DNA of 64,000 nucleotides from Peptoanaerobacter stomatis (GCF_000238095.2 NZ_JH815225.1:770724-834723); one strand, 5' to 3'; positions 16,910-27,312 are shown, counted from the stretch's first letter. Notes: generated by a model from the letters alone, not told the origin. Numbers and translations are program-made.

Positions 16910-19309
16910 TTAAAAATCTCCGTTAACATTCCATATTTCTTTTGCGTATCTCTTAATAGTTTCATCTGATGAGAATATTCCTGCATTTGCTGTATTTATT
17001 ATAGACATTTTATTCCATTTTTTCCTGTCTTTGTACATACATCTAAGTTTCGCAGATGCTTCTTTATATGAATGGAAATCTTTCAATACATAATATCTGT
17101 CATTTTCTTTCAACAGTGAATCATATAAATCTATGCCGTCATAACCGAGCTTAGGTAAAAATCCGTTTACAAGAGAATCTACTACCATTTTTATATCTTG
17201 ATCATTTTGATATATATCAGACGCATTATAATTATGATTTGATTGATAATCAAGCACTTCTTCTTTATTAAGACCGAATATCATAATATTATCATCGCCT
17301 ACCTGATCTTTTATCTCAATATTTGCACCGTCAAGTGTAGCCAATGTTATCGCTCCGTTAAGCATAAATTTCATATTTGATGTACCTGATGCTTCTTTTG
17401 TTGCTGTAGATATTTGTTCACTTATATTTGTAGCAGGTATTATACGTTCTGCCAAAGATACATTATAATTCGGTATCAAATATATTTTTATTCTGCCTTT
17501 TACTCTCGGATCCGTATTTATATGATATGCCAAAGAATTTATAAATTTAATAACTTTCTTTGCCCTGTAATATGAAGATGCGGCTTTACCTCCGAATATA
17601 AAAGTAACAGGTTGCATTTTATAATCAGGTTCTCTTAATATTTTATGATAAAGATATAATATGTGAAGTGCATTTAAAAACTGTCTCTTATACTCATGAA
17701 ATCTTTTTATTTGAACATCATAAATAGATTTAGGATCTATATCAAAATCATATCTTTGTTTCATATAATTAGAGAAATTTTCTTTATTTATATTTTTTAC
17801 TCTCTCTATTTTGTCAAGCATTGTAGAATCGTCTTTATAATCATTGAGTTTTGCTAATTCAAGAGGATTTTTTCTCCATTCTTTGCCTATTGTTTCATCT
17901 ATCAAACTGCTCAATGTAGGATTGCAAGATTCTATCCATCTTCTGTATGATATACCGTTAGTCTTATTGTTAAACCTGTCAGGGAATAAGAAATTTAGAT
18001 CCTTCATAACTTCTGTTTTTAACAAGTCTGTATGAAGCTTTGCAACCCCATTTGTAGAATGTGACATTATTACTGATAGGTTCGCCATTCTTACATAACC
18101 GTCTCTTATTATTGAAGTATTTCTTAATTGCTCTTCTGTCAAACTGCTTGAATATTTATCATTAAATCTTCTATCCAGTTCTTCCAATATCATATATATT
18201 CTTGGAAGCAGATTTTTCAAGAAATGCGCCGGCCATTTTTCAAGCGCTTCTTGCATTATTGTATGATTTGTATAACTCATAGTAGCTCTTGTAATCTCTA
18301 TTGCTTCTTCCCATTCAAGATGCTCTTCATCAAGCAATATTCTTATAAGCTCAGGTATACAAAGTGCAGGATGAGTATCATTTATATGAACTGCAACTTT
18401 GTTTGGAAATTCAGATATAGAAAGCTTTAATTTTTTAAAATCTTTCATTATACTTTGTAATCCTGCTGATACAAAGAAATATTCCTGTTTTAATCTCAAC
18501 AGTTTACCTTCATCTGTAGAATCATCAGGATAAAGAACATTAGTTATCTTTTGTATCTCTATTTTTTTCGCTTCCAATTTTGAATATTCTACTGAATTTA
18601 ATTCACTATCTTCCAAGATTAACTCTGCTGACCAAAGCCTAAGAGTATTTATAGTCTTATCATCGTTTCCTATTATAGGCATATCATACGGTACTGCATG
18701 AATTATTTCATATCCTTCGTGTATAGGTTTTAAATTGGCATCCATTCTGACAGTTCCGCCAAATTTAACTACTTCTTTTCTATTTTCTTTTCTTATTTCC
18801 CACGGATTTTTGTTTCTAAGCCAATCATCAGGCCACTCTACTTGATTGCCGTCGCTAAATCTCTGCTCAAACATACCGTAATTATATCTTATACCATTTC
18901 CATTACCAGGTATTCCAAGACAGGCACAAGAATCCATAAAACACGCTGCAAGACGACCAAGACCTCCATTTCCAAGTCCAGGTTCTCTTTCAGACTCTAA
19001 TATATCTTCAAGTTTAAATCCAAAATCTTTTAATACATCTGTTACATCTTCAAGCATTCCAGTTTTTAAAAGTGTTTCTTTCAAAAGACGACCTATCATA
19101 AACTCCATTGAAAAATAATACACTTGTTTTTCAAGATTATCTCTCACTTTATCTTTACATTTTATCCAATCCCCAGATATATAATATCTTATGGTTTTAG
19201 CAAGAGATTGATATATTTCTCCTGTTGAAACTGTGTCTATAGACTGTGAATAATCTTTTTGAATTTGTTCTGCTAAATCTTTTTTGAATTGTTCCTTATC
19301 GATTTGCAT
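16910..19309 (-). CDS. glgP: glycogen/maltodextrin phosphorylase
   Basis: This PLP enzyme releases glucose 1-phosphate from alpha-1,4-glucans. Of the family signatures, GNGGLGRLAACFMDS, the KRFHEYKRQ segment, YNVSLAERIIPATNISEQIS and EASGTSNMKFMLNGA are all visible; the last holds the PLP-binding lysine. The open frame reaches 19369, but the ATG at 19309 (MQIDKEQF) directly follows a GGGGAGGG ribosome binding site that lies inside the longer frame, so a 799-residue protein is the better call; that is the usual length. It is followed by a terminator, then by the GH13 glycosidase. Confidence 0.95.
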   Translation of the reverse strand: MQIDKEQFKKDLAEQIQKDYSQSIDTVSTGEIYQSLAKTIRYYISGDWIKCKDKVRDNLEKQVYYFSMEFMIGRLLKETLLKTGMLEDVTDVLKDFGFKLEDILESEREPGLGNGGLGRLAACFMDSCACLGIPGNGNGIRYNYGMFEQRFSDGNQVEWPDDWLRNKNPWEIRKENRKEVVKFGGTVRMDANLKPIHEGYEIIHAVPYDMPIIGNDDKTINTLRLWSAELILEDSELNSVEYSKLEAKKIEIQKITNVLYPDDSTDEGKLLRLKQEYFFVSAGLQSIMKDFKKLKLSISEFPNKVAVHINDTHPALCIPELIRILLDEEHLEWEEAIEITRATMSYTNHTIMQEALEKWPAHFLKNLLPRIYMILEELDRRFNDKYSSSLTEEQLRNTSIIRDGYVRMANLSVIMSHSTNGVAKLHTDLLKTEVMKDLNFLFPDRFNNKTNGISYRRWIESCNPTLSSLIDETIGKEWRKNPLELAKLNDYKDDSTMLDKIERVKNINKENFSNYMKQRYDFDIDPKSIYDVQIKRFHEYKRQFLNALHILYLYHKILREPDYKMQPVTFIFGGKAASSYYRAKKVIKFINSLAYHINTDPRVKGRIKIYLIPNYNVSLAERIIPATNISEQISTATKEASGTSNMKFMLNGAITLATLDGANIEIKDQVGDDNIMIFGLNKEEVLDYQSNHNYNASDIYQNDQDIKMVVDSLVNGFLPKLGYDGIDLYDSLLKENDRYYVLKDFHSYKEASAKLRCMYKDRKKWNKMSIINTANAGIFSSDETIKRYAKEIWNVNGDF

Positions 19310-19783
19310 AAACCCTCCCCATAAAAAATAAATAAAAACCACTCTATATTGTAGTAGTTTTTTGTTCAAAATGCAATCTATTTTTTTATTGTCTCATCTT
19401 TTTTGAAGTAAATTTAAAGTTTTAAAACTTGCAACTTTAAACTAAATTAATTTTAGGTATTTTACCCTAATAAAAGTATTACGTGACAAAAATATAAATA
19501 AACTCTTTCCATTTATACCTTATTTTATATTTTTTAGTCAAAAAATGATTTATTTTTCTATAATTTTTTAAAAGATTTGTATATCATAATTAGAATTTTT
19601 TGTATAAACAACATATGCTATTACAATTTGAGTGTTATTAAATATTATAATGGCAAAATATTTATAATAATGATATAATTAATTGCAAAATATATTTTAA
19701 TATTACATTAAAAAATATCTATAATTTAATTAGATATTAGTAGTATTTATTTGATATTTACACTGAGAATTTAAGGAGAGATT
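19310..19783. other. intergenic region without a recognised feature
   Basis: An AT-rich gap between the divergent glgP and yitT-like genes. It must contain both promoters, but no box pair is close enough to consensus to name. A weak inverted repeat (TTTAAAGTT / AACTTTAAA) lies near 19410-19440. The yitT-like ribosome binding site AAGGAG is at its right end. Confidence 0.4.
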
Positions 19784-20653
19784 ATGGATTTTAAAAAATT
19801 ATTTAGTGCTGTTAATCTAAAAAAATTCTTATCAATAAATATAGGTACACTCATAGTAGCTGTTTCTATACATTATTTTTTAGTCCCATCCAATCTTGCT
19901 GCCGGTGGTGCATCAGGATTTGCAATATTGTTGACATCCGTGATAGATATTCCAATATCTATCATATTGTTTGTATTGAATTCTATACTCCTGATACTCG
20001 GATTTATAACAATGGGAATGCATTTTAGTGCAATGACTATATATGTAAATATTATTATGTCTGTTTTTTTGAGAATTATGGAGACAATCTCCCCTATGAA
20101 TATTCCTATAACTGATGATTTATTTATCAATCTTATGTTCGGTATATTAATATCAAGTATAGGTATGTCCGTTGTTTTAAATAGTGGAGGTTCTACAGGC
20201 GGAACTGATATTCTTGCAAAAATTATTGAAAAATATACAAAGTTTTCTTTTGGAAACGGACTCATTATATGTGACGGACTTATAACGCTCGGCGCCTGCT
20301 TTATTTATGGTCCTAAACTCGGTATGTACGCTCTGCTCGGTGTAATAATGAACTCTTTTATGATTGACTGGTTTATAGAAGGTTTTAATTCAAAATACAG
20401 CATAACAATAATTTCTGAAAAAATAGATATTATAAATAATTTTATAATAAAAGACTTGGGCAGAGGTTCTACTATATATATTGCACAGGGCGGATATTCA
20501 AGTGAACCAAGAAAAATACTCAATTCAGTAATGGATAGAAAAGAATATATAAAACTGCATAACTTTGTCAAAAAAATTGATGACAGAGCATTTTTATTTT
20601 TATCTAAAGTATCTGAGATAGAGGGTAACGGCTTTACATATGATATTGATTGA
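19784..20653 (+). CDS. YitT family membrane protein
   Basis: A 289-residue protein with five or six membrane segments in the first ~200 residues (two DUF161-type repeats) and a C-terminal cytoplasmic DUF2179 domain. The segment VPSNLAAGGASGFAILL near the N-terminus and LNSGGSTGGTDILAKII in the second half are the conserved repeats of the family. The C-terminal part (YSITIISEKIDIINNFI through FVKKIDDRAFLFLS) is the DUF2179 domain. The family is widespread in Firmicutes but its substrate is not established; export or uptake of a small molecule is suspected. It starts at an ATG after AAGGAGAG and is apparently monocistronic. Confidence 0.88.
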   Translation: MDFKKLFSAVNLKKFLSINIGTLIVAVSIHYFLVPSNLAAGGASGFAILLTSVIDIPISIILFVLNSILLILGFITMGMHFSAMTIYVNIIMSVFLRIMETISPMNIPITDDLFINLMFGILISSIGMSVVLNSGGSTGGTDILAKIIEKYTKFSFGNGLIICDGLITLGACFIYGPKLGMYALLGVIMNSFMIDWFIEGFNSKYSITIISEKIDIINNFIIKDLGRGSTIYIAQGGYSSEPRKILNSVMDRKEYIKLHNFVKKIDDRAFLFLSKVSEIEGNGFTYDID

Positions 20654-20793
20654 TACCAATAAAGCCTTTATACTAAAAATTAATAGAATAATTTATATTT
20701 CTATTTTTAAGAATTTATTAGCTGAGTAAAATTAGATATATCTAAAATAAATAAATTATATAAATGTATCCATTAATCAAACGGATATTCACA

Positions 20794-20912
20794 TTAATAC
20801 TACTATATAATAAAATTATGGATAAATAATATCCATTATACAACATTAACGTAAATGCTTTATTTTAAAAATTAATTATTATAAATTTCTATTATTCTAT
20901 AAGATTTCAGTA
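20794..20912 (-). repeat. AT-rich intergenic hairpin repeat, copy B
   Basis: Second copy of the ~115-bp repeat described at 12841-12957, in minus orientation. Read on that strand it runs from CTTATAGAATAATAGAAAT to TTATCCATAATTTTATTATA. It shares the AATTAATTTTT core and the ends but is the most diverged of the four full copies. Confidence 0.6.
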
Positions 20913-21007
20913 TAAAAAAAGGATGTATAATAAATATGGGGTATGAGAAATAAAAAAAATATAGTTGAAATGGTAGTAAAATATAATCAAAAATAAAATA
21001 TATCTCA

Positions 21008-21050
21008 AAGGGACTGTTGCAAAATATAGGCAATAGCCCCTTTTTTTTAT
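21008..21050 (+). mobile_element. solitary IS end folding as a terminator-like hairpin
   Basis: GGGACTGTTGCAAAATATAG followed by GCAATAGCCCC and a run of eight T residues. The first part is nearly identical to the right end of the IS remnant at 12477-12827 (read on its minus strand), with no second end nearby. The sequence also folds on itself (GGGxCTGTTGC with GCAATAGCCCC), so it could act as a terminator on the plus strand. The rest of the 20654-21370 gap holds only repeat copy B and AT-rich sequence. Confidence 0.55.
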
Positions 21051-21370
21051 ACCAATTAATCCCATACTATTTACAGACTTATCATATAGCCATGATGTAT
21101 AACTTGAGTATTTATATAAAAAATGATATACTTTTTATAATATATTAATAACAAAATCTAACTTTATATAAATAATAGATTAAATTTATTATTACTCAAC
21201 TATATTTTATAAAATCGTTATTAGTGATAAATTTAATCATATAAAATATAACTTTATACTTAATATATCATACAAATTAATCAGCTTATGAATTTTTTTC
21301 TTGAATTTTTGGTATATATAAAGTATACTCATATTAAATTTAAAAATTTTACAAAAGGGAGATTTCTAAA

Positions 21371-21727
21371 ATGTCTGTAACTTACAATAACAATGATGGT
21401 AAAGTAATAATAGATAAAGAAGTTATCAAAAAAATTGCCGGCTATGGAGCCAAAGAATGCTATGGTCTTGTCGGTATGGCATCTAAAAACAAAGCTACCG
21501 GCATAGTGGAACTACTTAGCCTGTTTGATTCAAGTAGAGGTGTAAACGTACAAATAGAGGATGATTTAGTATACATCGAGCTGTTTGTAATAGTACAATA
21601 CGGTACAAAAATATCAGTAGTAGCTAATAATCTTATAGAAAAGGTAAAATATGATGTAGAAATGCAGACAGGACTTAAAGTAAAAAAGATATCTGTAAAT
21701 ATTCAAGGAGTAAGGGTATCAAAATAA
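21371..21727 (+). CDS. Asp23/Gls24 family envelope stress response protein
   Basis: A 118-residue small protein spanning one Asp23/Gls24 domain, with the conserved start GKVIIDKEVIKKIAGYGAKECYGLVGM and the closing VNIQGVRV. Members associate with the membrane and are linked to envelope stress. It precedes the DAK2-domain fatty acid kinase gene by 25 bases, and this pair is conserved across Firmicutes, so the two are an operon. The start ATG follows AAGGGAGA at a good distance. Confidence 0.92.
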   Translation: MSVTYNNNDGKVIIDKEVIKKIAGYGAKECYGLVGMASKNKATGIVELLSLFDSSRGVNVQIEDDLVYIELFVIVQYGTKISVVANNLIEKVKYDVEMQTGLKVKKISVNIQGVRVSK

Positions 21728-21752
21728 ATATATTTAAAGGAGCAATTTTATA

Positions 21753-23396
21753 ATGCAAAAAATTAATTCAGCTTTACTCAAAGACATGTTTTTAGGTGGA
21801 GCTAATAACCTTATAAATAATAAAGCATATGTTGATAAACTCAATGTCTTTCCCGTACCTGACGGAGATACAGGTACAAACATGTCATTGACTTTAAAAT
21901 CAGCTGTAGACGAGATAAATAAAAATACATGTTCAACTCTAAAAGAGCTTGGAGATTCTATTACAAAAGGCTCTCTTATGGGAGCAAGAGGTAATTCCGG
22001 CGTTATATTGTCACAAATATTGAGAGGTTTTTCAAAAGCCATAGAAAACAAAGAAGAACTTGATATACGTGATTTTGCACTATCTTTGGACAGTGCAAAA
22101 AAAGTGGCATATAAAGCTGTAATAAAACCGGTAGAAGGAACTATACTCACAGTTATAAGAGAAACAGCCGACTATGCAAGAGATGTCTATACCAACTATG
22201 ATAATTTTTCAGTTTTCTTTGACGATTTACTCAAAAAAGCTAATGAAGTCTTACAAAAGACACCTGAATTATTAAAAGAATTAAAAAATGCAGGCGTTGT
22301 CGATTCAGGTGGACAAGGTTTGATATTTTTTATAGAGGGTATGGTAAAAACTTTCAAAGGCGAAGAATTGAAAATACACGATGATAATTCCAAATCATCA
22401 GAAAAACTTTTTGAAGAAGACATTCATATACTTGACGAAAACCCAGAATTCGGTTACTGCACAGAATTCATGCTCAACACTGAAAAGTTGGAGCCAAATG
22501 ATTTAAAAGAGAAAATTGAGCATATGGGAGATTCTTTAATAGTAGTCGGAAGCGACAATATAATAAAAGTCCATATACATTCAAACAATCCCGGAAAAGT
22601 ACTTGAGATAGCAGGAGAATTCGGAGAATTAGATAGAATAAAAATAGAAAATATGCGCTTGGAATTCAAAGAAAGACTTGAACAAAATAAAGAGGCAAGA
22701 AAACATTCAGACAATTTTGAAGAAATAGGCAAAAGCCAAAAATCATTTTCAATAATATCTGTTTCTGTCGGAAAAGGCTTAAACGATATAATGAAGGATT
22801 TCGGAGTTGACTATATAATTGAAGGCGGTCAAACAATGAATCCAAGTACAAATGATTTTTTAAACGCCATAGAAAAAATCCATCAAAATGATATATTTAT
22901 ATTCCCAAACAACTCAAATATAATAATGGCTGCTAATCAGGCAAAAGAACTGAGTGAAAAAAATATAAAAGTAATACCTACAAAAAATATACCTCAATGT
23001 ATACAAGCACTCATATCTATGAATACATTTATGTCATTTGATGAAAATGAAACTCTTATGAGCGAAGCAATACCAAATGTAAAAAGCGGGCAAGTAACAT
23101 TCGCTGTAAGAGATACTGTTTCAAACGGCTTTGACATAAAAAAAGATGATTTCATAGGTCTTAGTGAAAAAAAGATACTATCTTGCGAAAAAGATGCCAA
23201 TACCGCTACAATCAACTTAATAAAATCTATGATAGACGAAAACTCTGAAATAATATCAATATTTTATGGAGAAGATATAAAACAGGATAAAGCGGATTTA
23301 TTTAAAGAAGAACTTCAATATGAATTTTCTGATCTTGAAATAGAATTTTATTACGGCGGACAGCCTATATATCAATATTTAGTAAGTATTGAATAA
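21753..23396 (+). CDS. fakA: fatty acid kinase FakA-like protein (DAK2 domain, YloV)
   Basis: A 547-residue homologue of FakA/YloV, the ATP-binding subunit that phosphorylates FakB-bound fatty acids for incorporation into phospholipid. The N-terminal ~200 residues are the DAK2/DhaL domain with NVFPVPDGDTGTNMSLT (metal and ATP binding) and MGARGNSGVILSQILRG; the middle linker is charged; the C-terminal part is the FakA-type second domain with CTEFMLNT and IFPNNSNIIMAANQA. Length and motifs are complete. It pairs with the Asp23 gene in front. No fakB or recG is in the window. Confidence 0.92.
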   Translation: MQKINSALLKDMFLGGANNLINNKAYVDKLNVFPVPDGDTGTNMSLTLKSAVDEINKNTCSTLKELGDSITKGSLMGARGNSGVILSQILRGFSKAIENKEELDIRDFALSLDSAKKVAYKAVIKPVEGTILTVIRETADYARDVYTNYDNFSVFFDDLLKKANEVLQKTPELLKELKNAGVVDSGGQGLIFFIEGMVKTFKGEELKIHDDNSKSSEKLFEEDIHILDENPEFGYCTEFMLNTEKLEPNDLKEKIEHMGDSLIVVGSDNIIKVHIHSNNPGKVLEIAGEFGELDRIKIENMRLEFKERLEQNKEARKHSDNFEEIGKSQKSFSIISVSVGKGLNDIMKDFGVDYIIEGGQTMNPSTNDFLNAIEKIHQNDIFIFPNNSNIIMAANQAKELSEKNIKVIPTKNIPQCIQALISMNTFMSFDENETLMSEAIPNVKSGQVTFAVRDTVSNGFDIKKDDFIGLSEKKILSCEKDANTATINLIKSMIDENSEIISIFYGEDIKQDKADLFKEELQYEFSDLEIEFYYGGQPIYQYLVSIE

Positions 23397-23612
23397 ATTT
23401 TTTTAAAATTATAATTATTTTTCATATAAAAAAATATTTGAAAAAAAAGCAATATTGTTGTACAATATTTTAGTATTGCTAAAAATGATTTTAAGAAGTT
23501 ATTTGAAATATAACTATCATAAAATAAACTCAAATAAAAAATTATAAAATAATATTAATTTTTCTTAATTAATAACAAGTTACTACAAAAGCTAAAGGAG
23601 ATTTGTAAAAAT

Positions 23613-24125
23613 ATGGCAAGTATGTATAAACAATGGTGTAAAAAAGCTTATGAAATAACTACTCAAGCTGAATATGATGAATTTTGGAATTGGTATTTAC
23701 CGATAGAAAAAGATATATATGACGAGCTTTTAAAAAATAAGGACACTGTGTATAGTGGCAGTGTAAAAGAGCTTGCTCAAAAATTTAATGTAGAACCGCT
23801 CACAATGATAGGTTTTATAGATGGTATAAATTCAAGCTTGAAATCAGAATATAATATGGAAGATATGGAAGAAGATACAAATGTATCCTTTGATATAGAT
23901 TTTGAAAAACTTTATTTTAATATGCTTGATGCCACAGCAGAATGGTTGTACAATTTGGAAGGCTGGGATAATATACTTACTAAAGAAAGAAGAGAAGAAA
24001 TCACAAAAGATTACAAACGTAGTAAAATAATAGTAAAACCTGAAAAAATAGGAAGAAATGATCCTTGTCCATGTGGAAGCGGTAAAAAATACAAAAAATG
24101 TTGTGGAAAAGATATACAAGAATAA
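23613..24125 (+). CDS. SEC-C motif protein
   Basis: A 170-residue protein with an uncharacterised acidic N-terminal ~135 residues rich in Trp and Tyr ([28 protein letters not shown]). A C-terminal SEC-C zinc motif follows, [19 protein letters not shown], with the CxC-x8-CC pattern intact. SEC-C motifs are found at the end of SecA and in many small proteins, where they bind zinc and often mediate protein or ribosome contacts. The N-terminal part resembles proteins annotated simply as SEC-C domain proteins. It is monocistronic, with a clear terminator just after it. Confidence 0.85.
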   Translation: MASMYKQWCKKAYEITTQAEYDEFWNWYLPIEKDIYDELLKNKDTVYSGSVKELAQKFNVEPLTMIGFIDGINSSLKSEYNMEDMEEDTNVSFDIDFEKLYFNMLDATAEWLYNLEGWDNILTKERREEITKDYKRSKIIVKPEKIGRNDPCPCGSGKKYKKCCGKDIQE

Positions 24126-24132
24126 TTATATA

Positions 24133-24162
24133 GATAGTAGGTTCTGTCCTACTATCTTTTTT
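24133..24162 (+). terminator. terminator after the SEC-C gene
   Basis: GATAGTAGG and CCTACTATC form a perfect 9-bp stem with a 6-base loop, followed by six T residues. It starts eight bases after the stop codon. Confidence 0.9.
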
Positions 24163-24195
24163 ATTAAACAATATTTTTTATATTAAATATCATTT

Positions 24196-24345
24196 AACAC
24201 TAACACCTCATAGAATAATAGATAATTTATATGAAAAATCTATAAATAGTGTTATATTTTTATTAAATTTACACAACACTATTTTTTATATTCCTATTAA
24301 GTTTTAGTATAAATTAGAATATGCTCAAATATATTTTGACCTATA
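24196..24345 (+). repeat. intergenic AT-rich repeat region related to other gaps
   Basis: The left part (CTAACACCTCATAGAATAAT) repeats the end of hairpin repeat copy A. The middle (TTTTTATTAAATTTA, then ACTATTTTT) recurs at 50270-50310, and the ATGCTCAAATATATTTTG stretch near 24319 recurs in both arms of the inverted repeat at 50062-50215. It looks like nested or decayed copies of two short repeat families. The rest of the gap to 24595 shows nothing further. Confidence 0.45.
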
Positions 24346-24595
24346 CAATTTTTATAAACTAAATCGTAATAACAAATATACAATTTTCTATAAACATCTA
24401 CAAATCATATATTTATAAAGGTGTTGGCAATCTCAGTTCCAAAATAATTTAAGCACTATAAAAAAATATCTATATTTACTTTAGATGATAGTATTGGTAA
24501 TCATAGATATAGCTAAATTTCTATAAAATTTTACTTTACATTTGTGAGTATTAGTTTTAAAATAGAATATTAATTATAACAATAAATGAAGGGAA

Positions 24596-25807
24596 ATGAA
24601 ATACAATATGGAAATATCAAAAAGAACCTATTCTATGCCATATTCATCGGTAAGAAAATTGGTTCCTTATGAAAAAAACGCAATTAAAGAAGGTAAAAAA
24701 GTATATCACCTTAATATAGGACAACCCGATATAAAAACTCCTGATATATTCTATGACGCTATGAAAAATTATAAAGAAGAAACTTTGGAATATGCTGATT
24801 CCAGAGGTGAAAAATCTCTAATAGATTCTGTTATAAAATATTACTCAAACATAGGTGTCTCTTTGGAATATGATGATGTATTCATTACAAATGGCGGTAG
24901 TGAAGCACTTATGTACGCTTTTTTCGCAACTATGAATAGCGGAGATGAACTTTTAGTCCCTGAGCCATTTTATACAAATTACAACTCTATAGCAAAAGTG
25001 GCGGAAATTCAAATTGTCCCTATAAAAACGCACTCAAGCGACGGATTTTTGTTGCCTTCATATGAAGAAATAGAAAAATCCATAACACCAAAAACAAAAG
25101 CATTCTTAATCACTAATCCAAATAATCCTACAGGTGCCGTTTATTCACATGAAGCACTTCGTTCAATATGTGAACTTGCAAAAAAACATTCACTTTATAT
25201 ATTGGCAGACGAAGTATATAGAGAGTTTATTTATGATGACGAAGTAAAACACATATCGCTTGGAACTATGCAAGATGTCAGAGAAAATGTGATTATAATA
25301 GATTCCATATCAAAAAGATTCAGTGCTTGTGGCGCAAGAATAGGAATATTAGCCACAAAAAACAAAGAAATTGCTCAAATGATTATGAAACTTTGCCAAT
25401 TAAGACTTGCTGCTCCTACTATGGGACAAATAGGTGCTGCACAACTCTATAACACGCCTATATCATATTTAAAAGAAGTAAATCTTGAGTATAAAAAAAG
25501 ACGTGATATTTGTTATGAGAGTTTGCAAAAGATAGATGGAGTTTTTTGTAAAAAGCCTCTTGGTGCATTTTATATGATTGCAAAGCTTCCTGTAGAAAAT
25601 TCAGAAGACTTTTGTATATGGCTTCTCGAAAACTTTGATGTAGATGGAGAAACGCTTATGATGGCTCCTGCCAACGGTTTTTATGTTAACCCTGAAGAAG
25701 GAAAAGACGAAGTCAGAATAGCATATGTACTCGACTGCGAAAAATTAAAAAAAGCGTTTAATATATTAGATAAAGGTCTTAAAGCATACAATTCAAGAAA
25801 TAAGTAA
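24596..25807 (+). CDS. class I/II PLP aminotransferase
   Basis: A 403-residue fold-type I aminotransferase of the AspC-like class I/II group. The visible motifs are LNIGQPDIKTPD near the N-terminus, ITNPNNPTGAVYS, the substrate-cofactor segment LADEVYREFIYDD, and the PLP lysine in DSISKRFSACGARIG; a C-terminal RIAYVL arginine segment also fits. It could act on aspartate, aromatic or branched amino acids; sequence alone does not decide. Two ATGs are possible: 24596 lies only ~3 bases after AAGGG, while 24608 (MEISKRTYS) lies ~14 bases away. The family usually starts at about the second. Confidence 0.9.
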   Translation: MKYNMEISKRTYSMPYSSVRKLVPYEKNAIKEGKKVYHLNIGQPDIKTPDIFYDAMKNYKEETLEYADSRGEKSLIDSVIKYYSNIGVSLEYDDVFITNGGSEALMYAFFATMNSGDELLVPEPFYTNYNSIAKVAEIQIVPIKTHSSDGFLLPSYEEIEKSITPKTKAFLITNPNNPTGAVYSHEALRSICELAKKHSLYILADEVYREFIYDDEVKHISLGTMQDVRENVIIIDSISKRFSACGARIGILATKNKEIAQMIMKLCQLRLAAPTMGQIGAAQLYNTPISYLKEVNLEYKKRRDICYESLQKIDGVFCKKPLGAFYMIAKLPVENSEDFCIWLLENFDVDGETLMMAPANGFYVNPEEGKDEVRIAYVLDCEKLKKAFNILDKGLKAYNSRNK

Positions 25808-25848
25808 TATTTCAATATATTGGTAAAATATATAAAATTATAAAATGA

Positions 25849-25881
25849 AGTAAAACCACACATTTATATTGTGGTTTTACT
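25849..25881. terminator. inverted repeat, probable terminator after the aminotransferase
   Basis: AGTAAAACCACA (25849-25860) and TGTGGTTTTACT (25870-25881) form a perfect 12-bp stem about 40 bases after the stop codon. The T run after it is weak on either strand, so termination may be partial. Confidence 0.6.
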
Positions 25882-26220
25882 CAAATTATAAAAACTTAAA
25901 CATTGTTTATATAATAATGTATTGTTTTTATGTTTTTAAACAGTTTTTGAACAAATATACTATTTACAAAAAAAATAATATTTTTGTTTTATAATTTTCT
26001 CACACTTATATATAATAGCTATTTTTCAATGTATTTTTGTGATTAAAATCAATTTTTTATATTAAATTATATTAATTTTTTTAATTTTATTTAAAATAAG
26101 TGTGGACAAATTAGTATAAAATTGAGATAATGTAATTGTTATTTTATAAAAATTATGAAACCTGTTCCTAAATTTTATAAAATAATTATTGTACAAATAT
26201 TTTTTAAGGAGTTGGAAACT
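25882..26220. other. intergenic region without a recognised feature
   Basis: AT-rich gap upstream of the S1-domain gene. The open frame of that gene extends back to 26155 but the AAGGAG site at 26206-26211 points to the ATG at 26221. I see no promoter close to consensus and no RNA structure. Confidence 0.4.
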
Positions 26221-27312
26221 ATGAGCGACACAATGGAACAATTATTATTGGAGCAAGAGAATAACTATCATGAAATATACAGAGGTACTGTAATTGAAGG
26301 TACTGTTTTGGTGGAGAAAAGTGATGCTTATTATGTGGATTTACAATATAAAACAGACGGAATTCTACCAAAATCAGAGATGTTCGATGATGAAGAAGTC
26401 CATGTCGGCGACAGGCTAAAACTTTTAGTAATAAAAATAGATAAAAATAACGGCGAAATCATTTTATCCAAAAAAAGAGTTGATGAAATAAGCGCATGGG
26501 AAGATATACAAAAAGGCGATATAATAACTGTTAAAGGTCAAGAAGTTAATTCAAAAGGATTAATAGTGGCATACAAAGGAAATATAAAAGGATTCTTACC
26601 TTTAAGCCATATAGAGCTTAAATATATAAATGAAGATATCGCTAAATCTTATATAGGCAAAGAATTCGAAGCTGAAATATTGGATATAGATCCTAAAAAG
26701 AGAAGATTGATTCTTTCAAGAAAATCTATACTTCAAAAAGTTCAAGACGAAAAATTAAAAGAATTATCTGAAACAATTCAAGAAGGAAAAGTATTTAAAG
26801 GTGTAGTAAAAGACATAAAAGACTACGGTATATTCGTAGATATCGGAGGAATTGTCGGATTAGTACATGTAAGCGAAATATCATGGGCTCGCAATAAAAA
26901 GATAAAAGATTCTTTTGAATTGGAACAAGAAGTGGAAGTTCAAGTTTTAAGTTATACTCCTGAAGAAAAGAGATTATCTTTATCTATAAAATCTTTAGAA
27001 CCTAATCCATGGGATGAGTATGTAAAATCTCATAAAGAAGGAGATATAGTAGACGGAGAAGTTAAAAATATTAAGGATTATGGTGCATTTATCAGCTTAT
27101 ATCCAATAGTTGACGGATTTGTTCACATATCCAATCTATCTGAAGACTTCGTTAAAAATCCTTCAGAAATATTAAAAACAGGCGACAAAGTAAAAGTAAA
27201 GATAATTGGTATAAACCCTGAAGAAAAGAAAATAGAACTCAGCATGTTACTCGAAGACAAAAAACAGGAAGAACCTGAAGTACAACCAGAACAAAACGAA
27301 ACAGAAGCTTAA
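26221..27312 (+). CDS. S1 RNA-binding domain protein (RpsA-like)
   Basis: A 363-residue protein with four S1 RNA-binding repeats and an acidic tail (EEPEVQPEQNETEA), the short RpsA-like form found in Firmicutes. Repeats are recognisable by segments such as GTVIEGTVLVEKSDAYYVDL, GFLPLSHIE, GVVKDIKDYGIFVDIGG with GLVHVSEISW, and GEVKNIKDYGAFISL with GFVHISNLSED. It probably binds mRNA or the ribosome. The start at 26221 is preferred over 26155 because of the AAGGAG site nine bases before it. A cheR-like gene follows after 42 bases. Confidence 0.88.
   Translation: MSDTMEQLLLEQENNYHEIYRGTVIEGTVLVEKSDAYYVDLQYKTDGILPKSEMFDDEEVHVGDRLKLLVIKIDKNNGEIILSKKRVDEISAWEDIQKGDIITVKGQEVNSKGLIVAYKGNIKGFLPLSHIELKYINEDIAKSYIGKEFEAEILDIDPKKRRLILSRKSILQKVQDEKLKELSETIQEGKVFKGVVKDIKDYGIFVDIGGIVGLVHVSEISWARNKKIKDSFELEQEVEVQVLSYTPEEKRLSLSIKSLEPNPWDEYVKSHKEGDIVDGEVKNIKDYGAFISLYPIVDGFVHISNLSEDFVKNPSEILKTGDKVKVKIIGINPEEKKIELSMLLEDKKQEEPEVQPEQNETEA

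Noticed and set aside
21734-22150. A 138-codon minus-strand frame inside fakA
   Set aside because: Antisense to a clear DAK2 domain, with no ribosome binding site or homology that I recognise.
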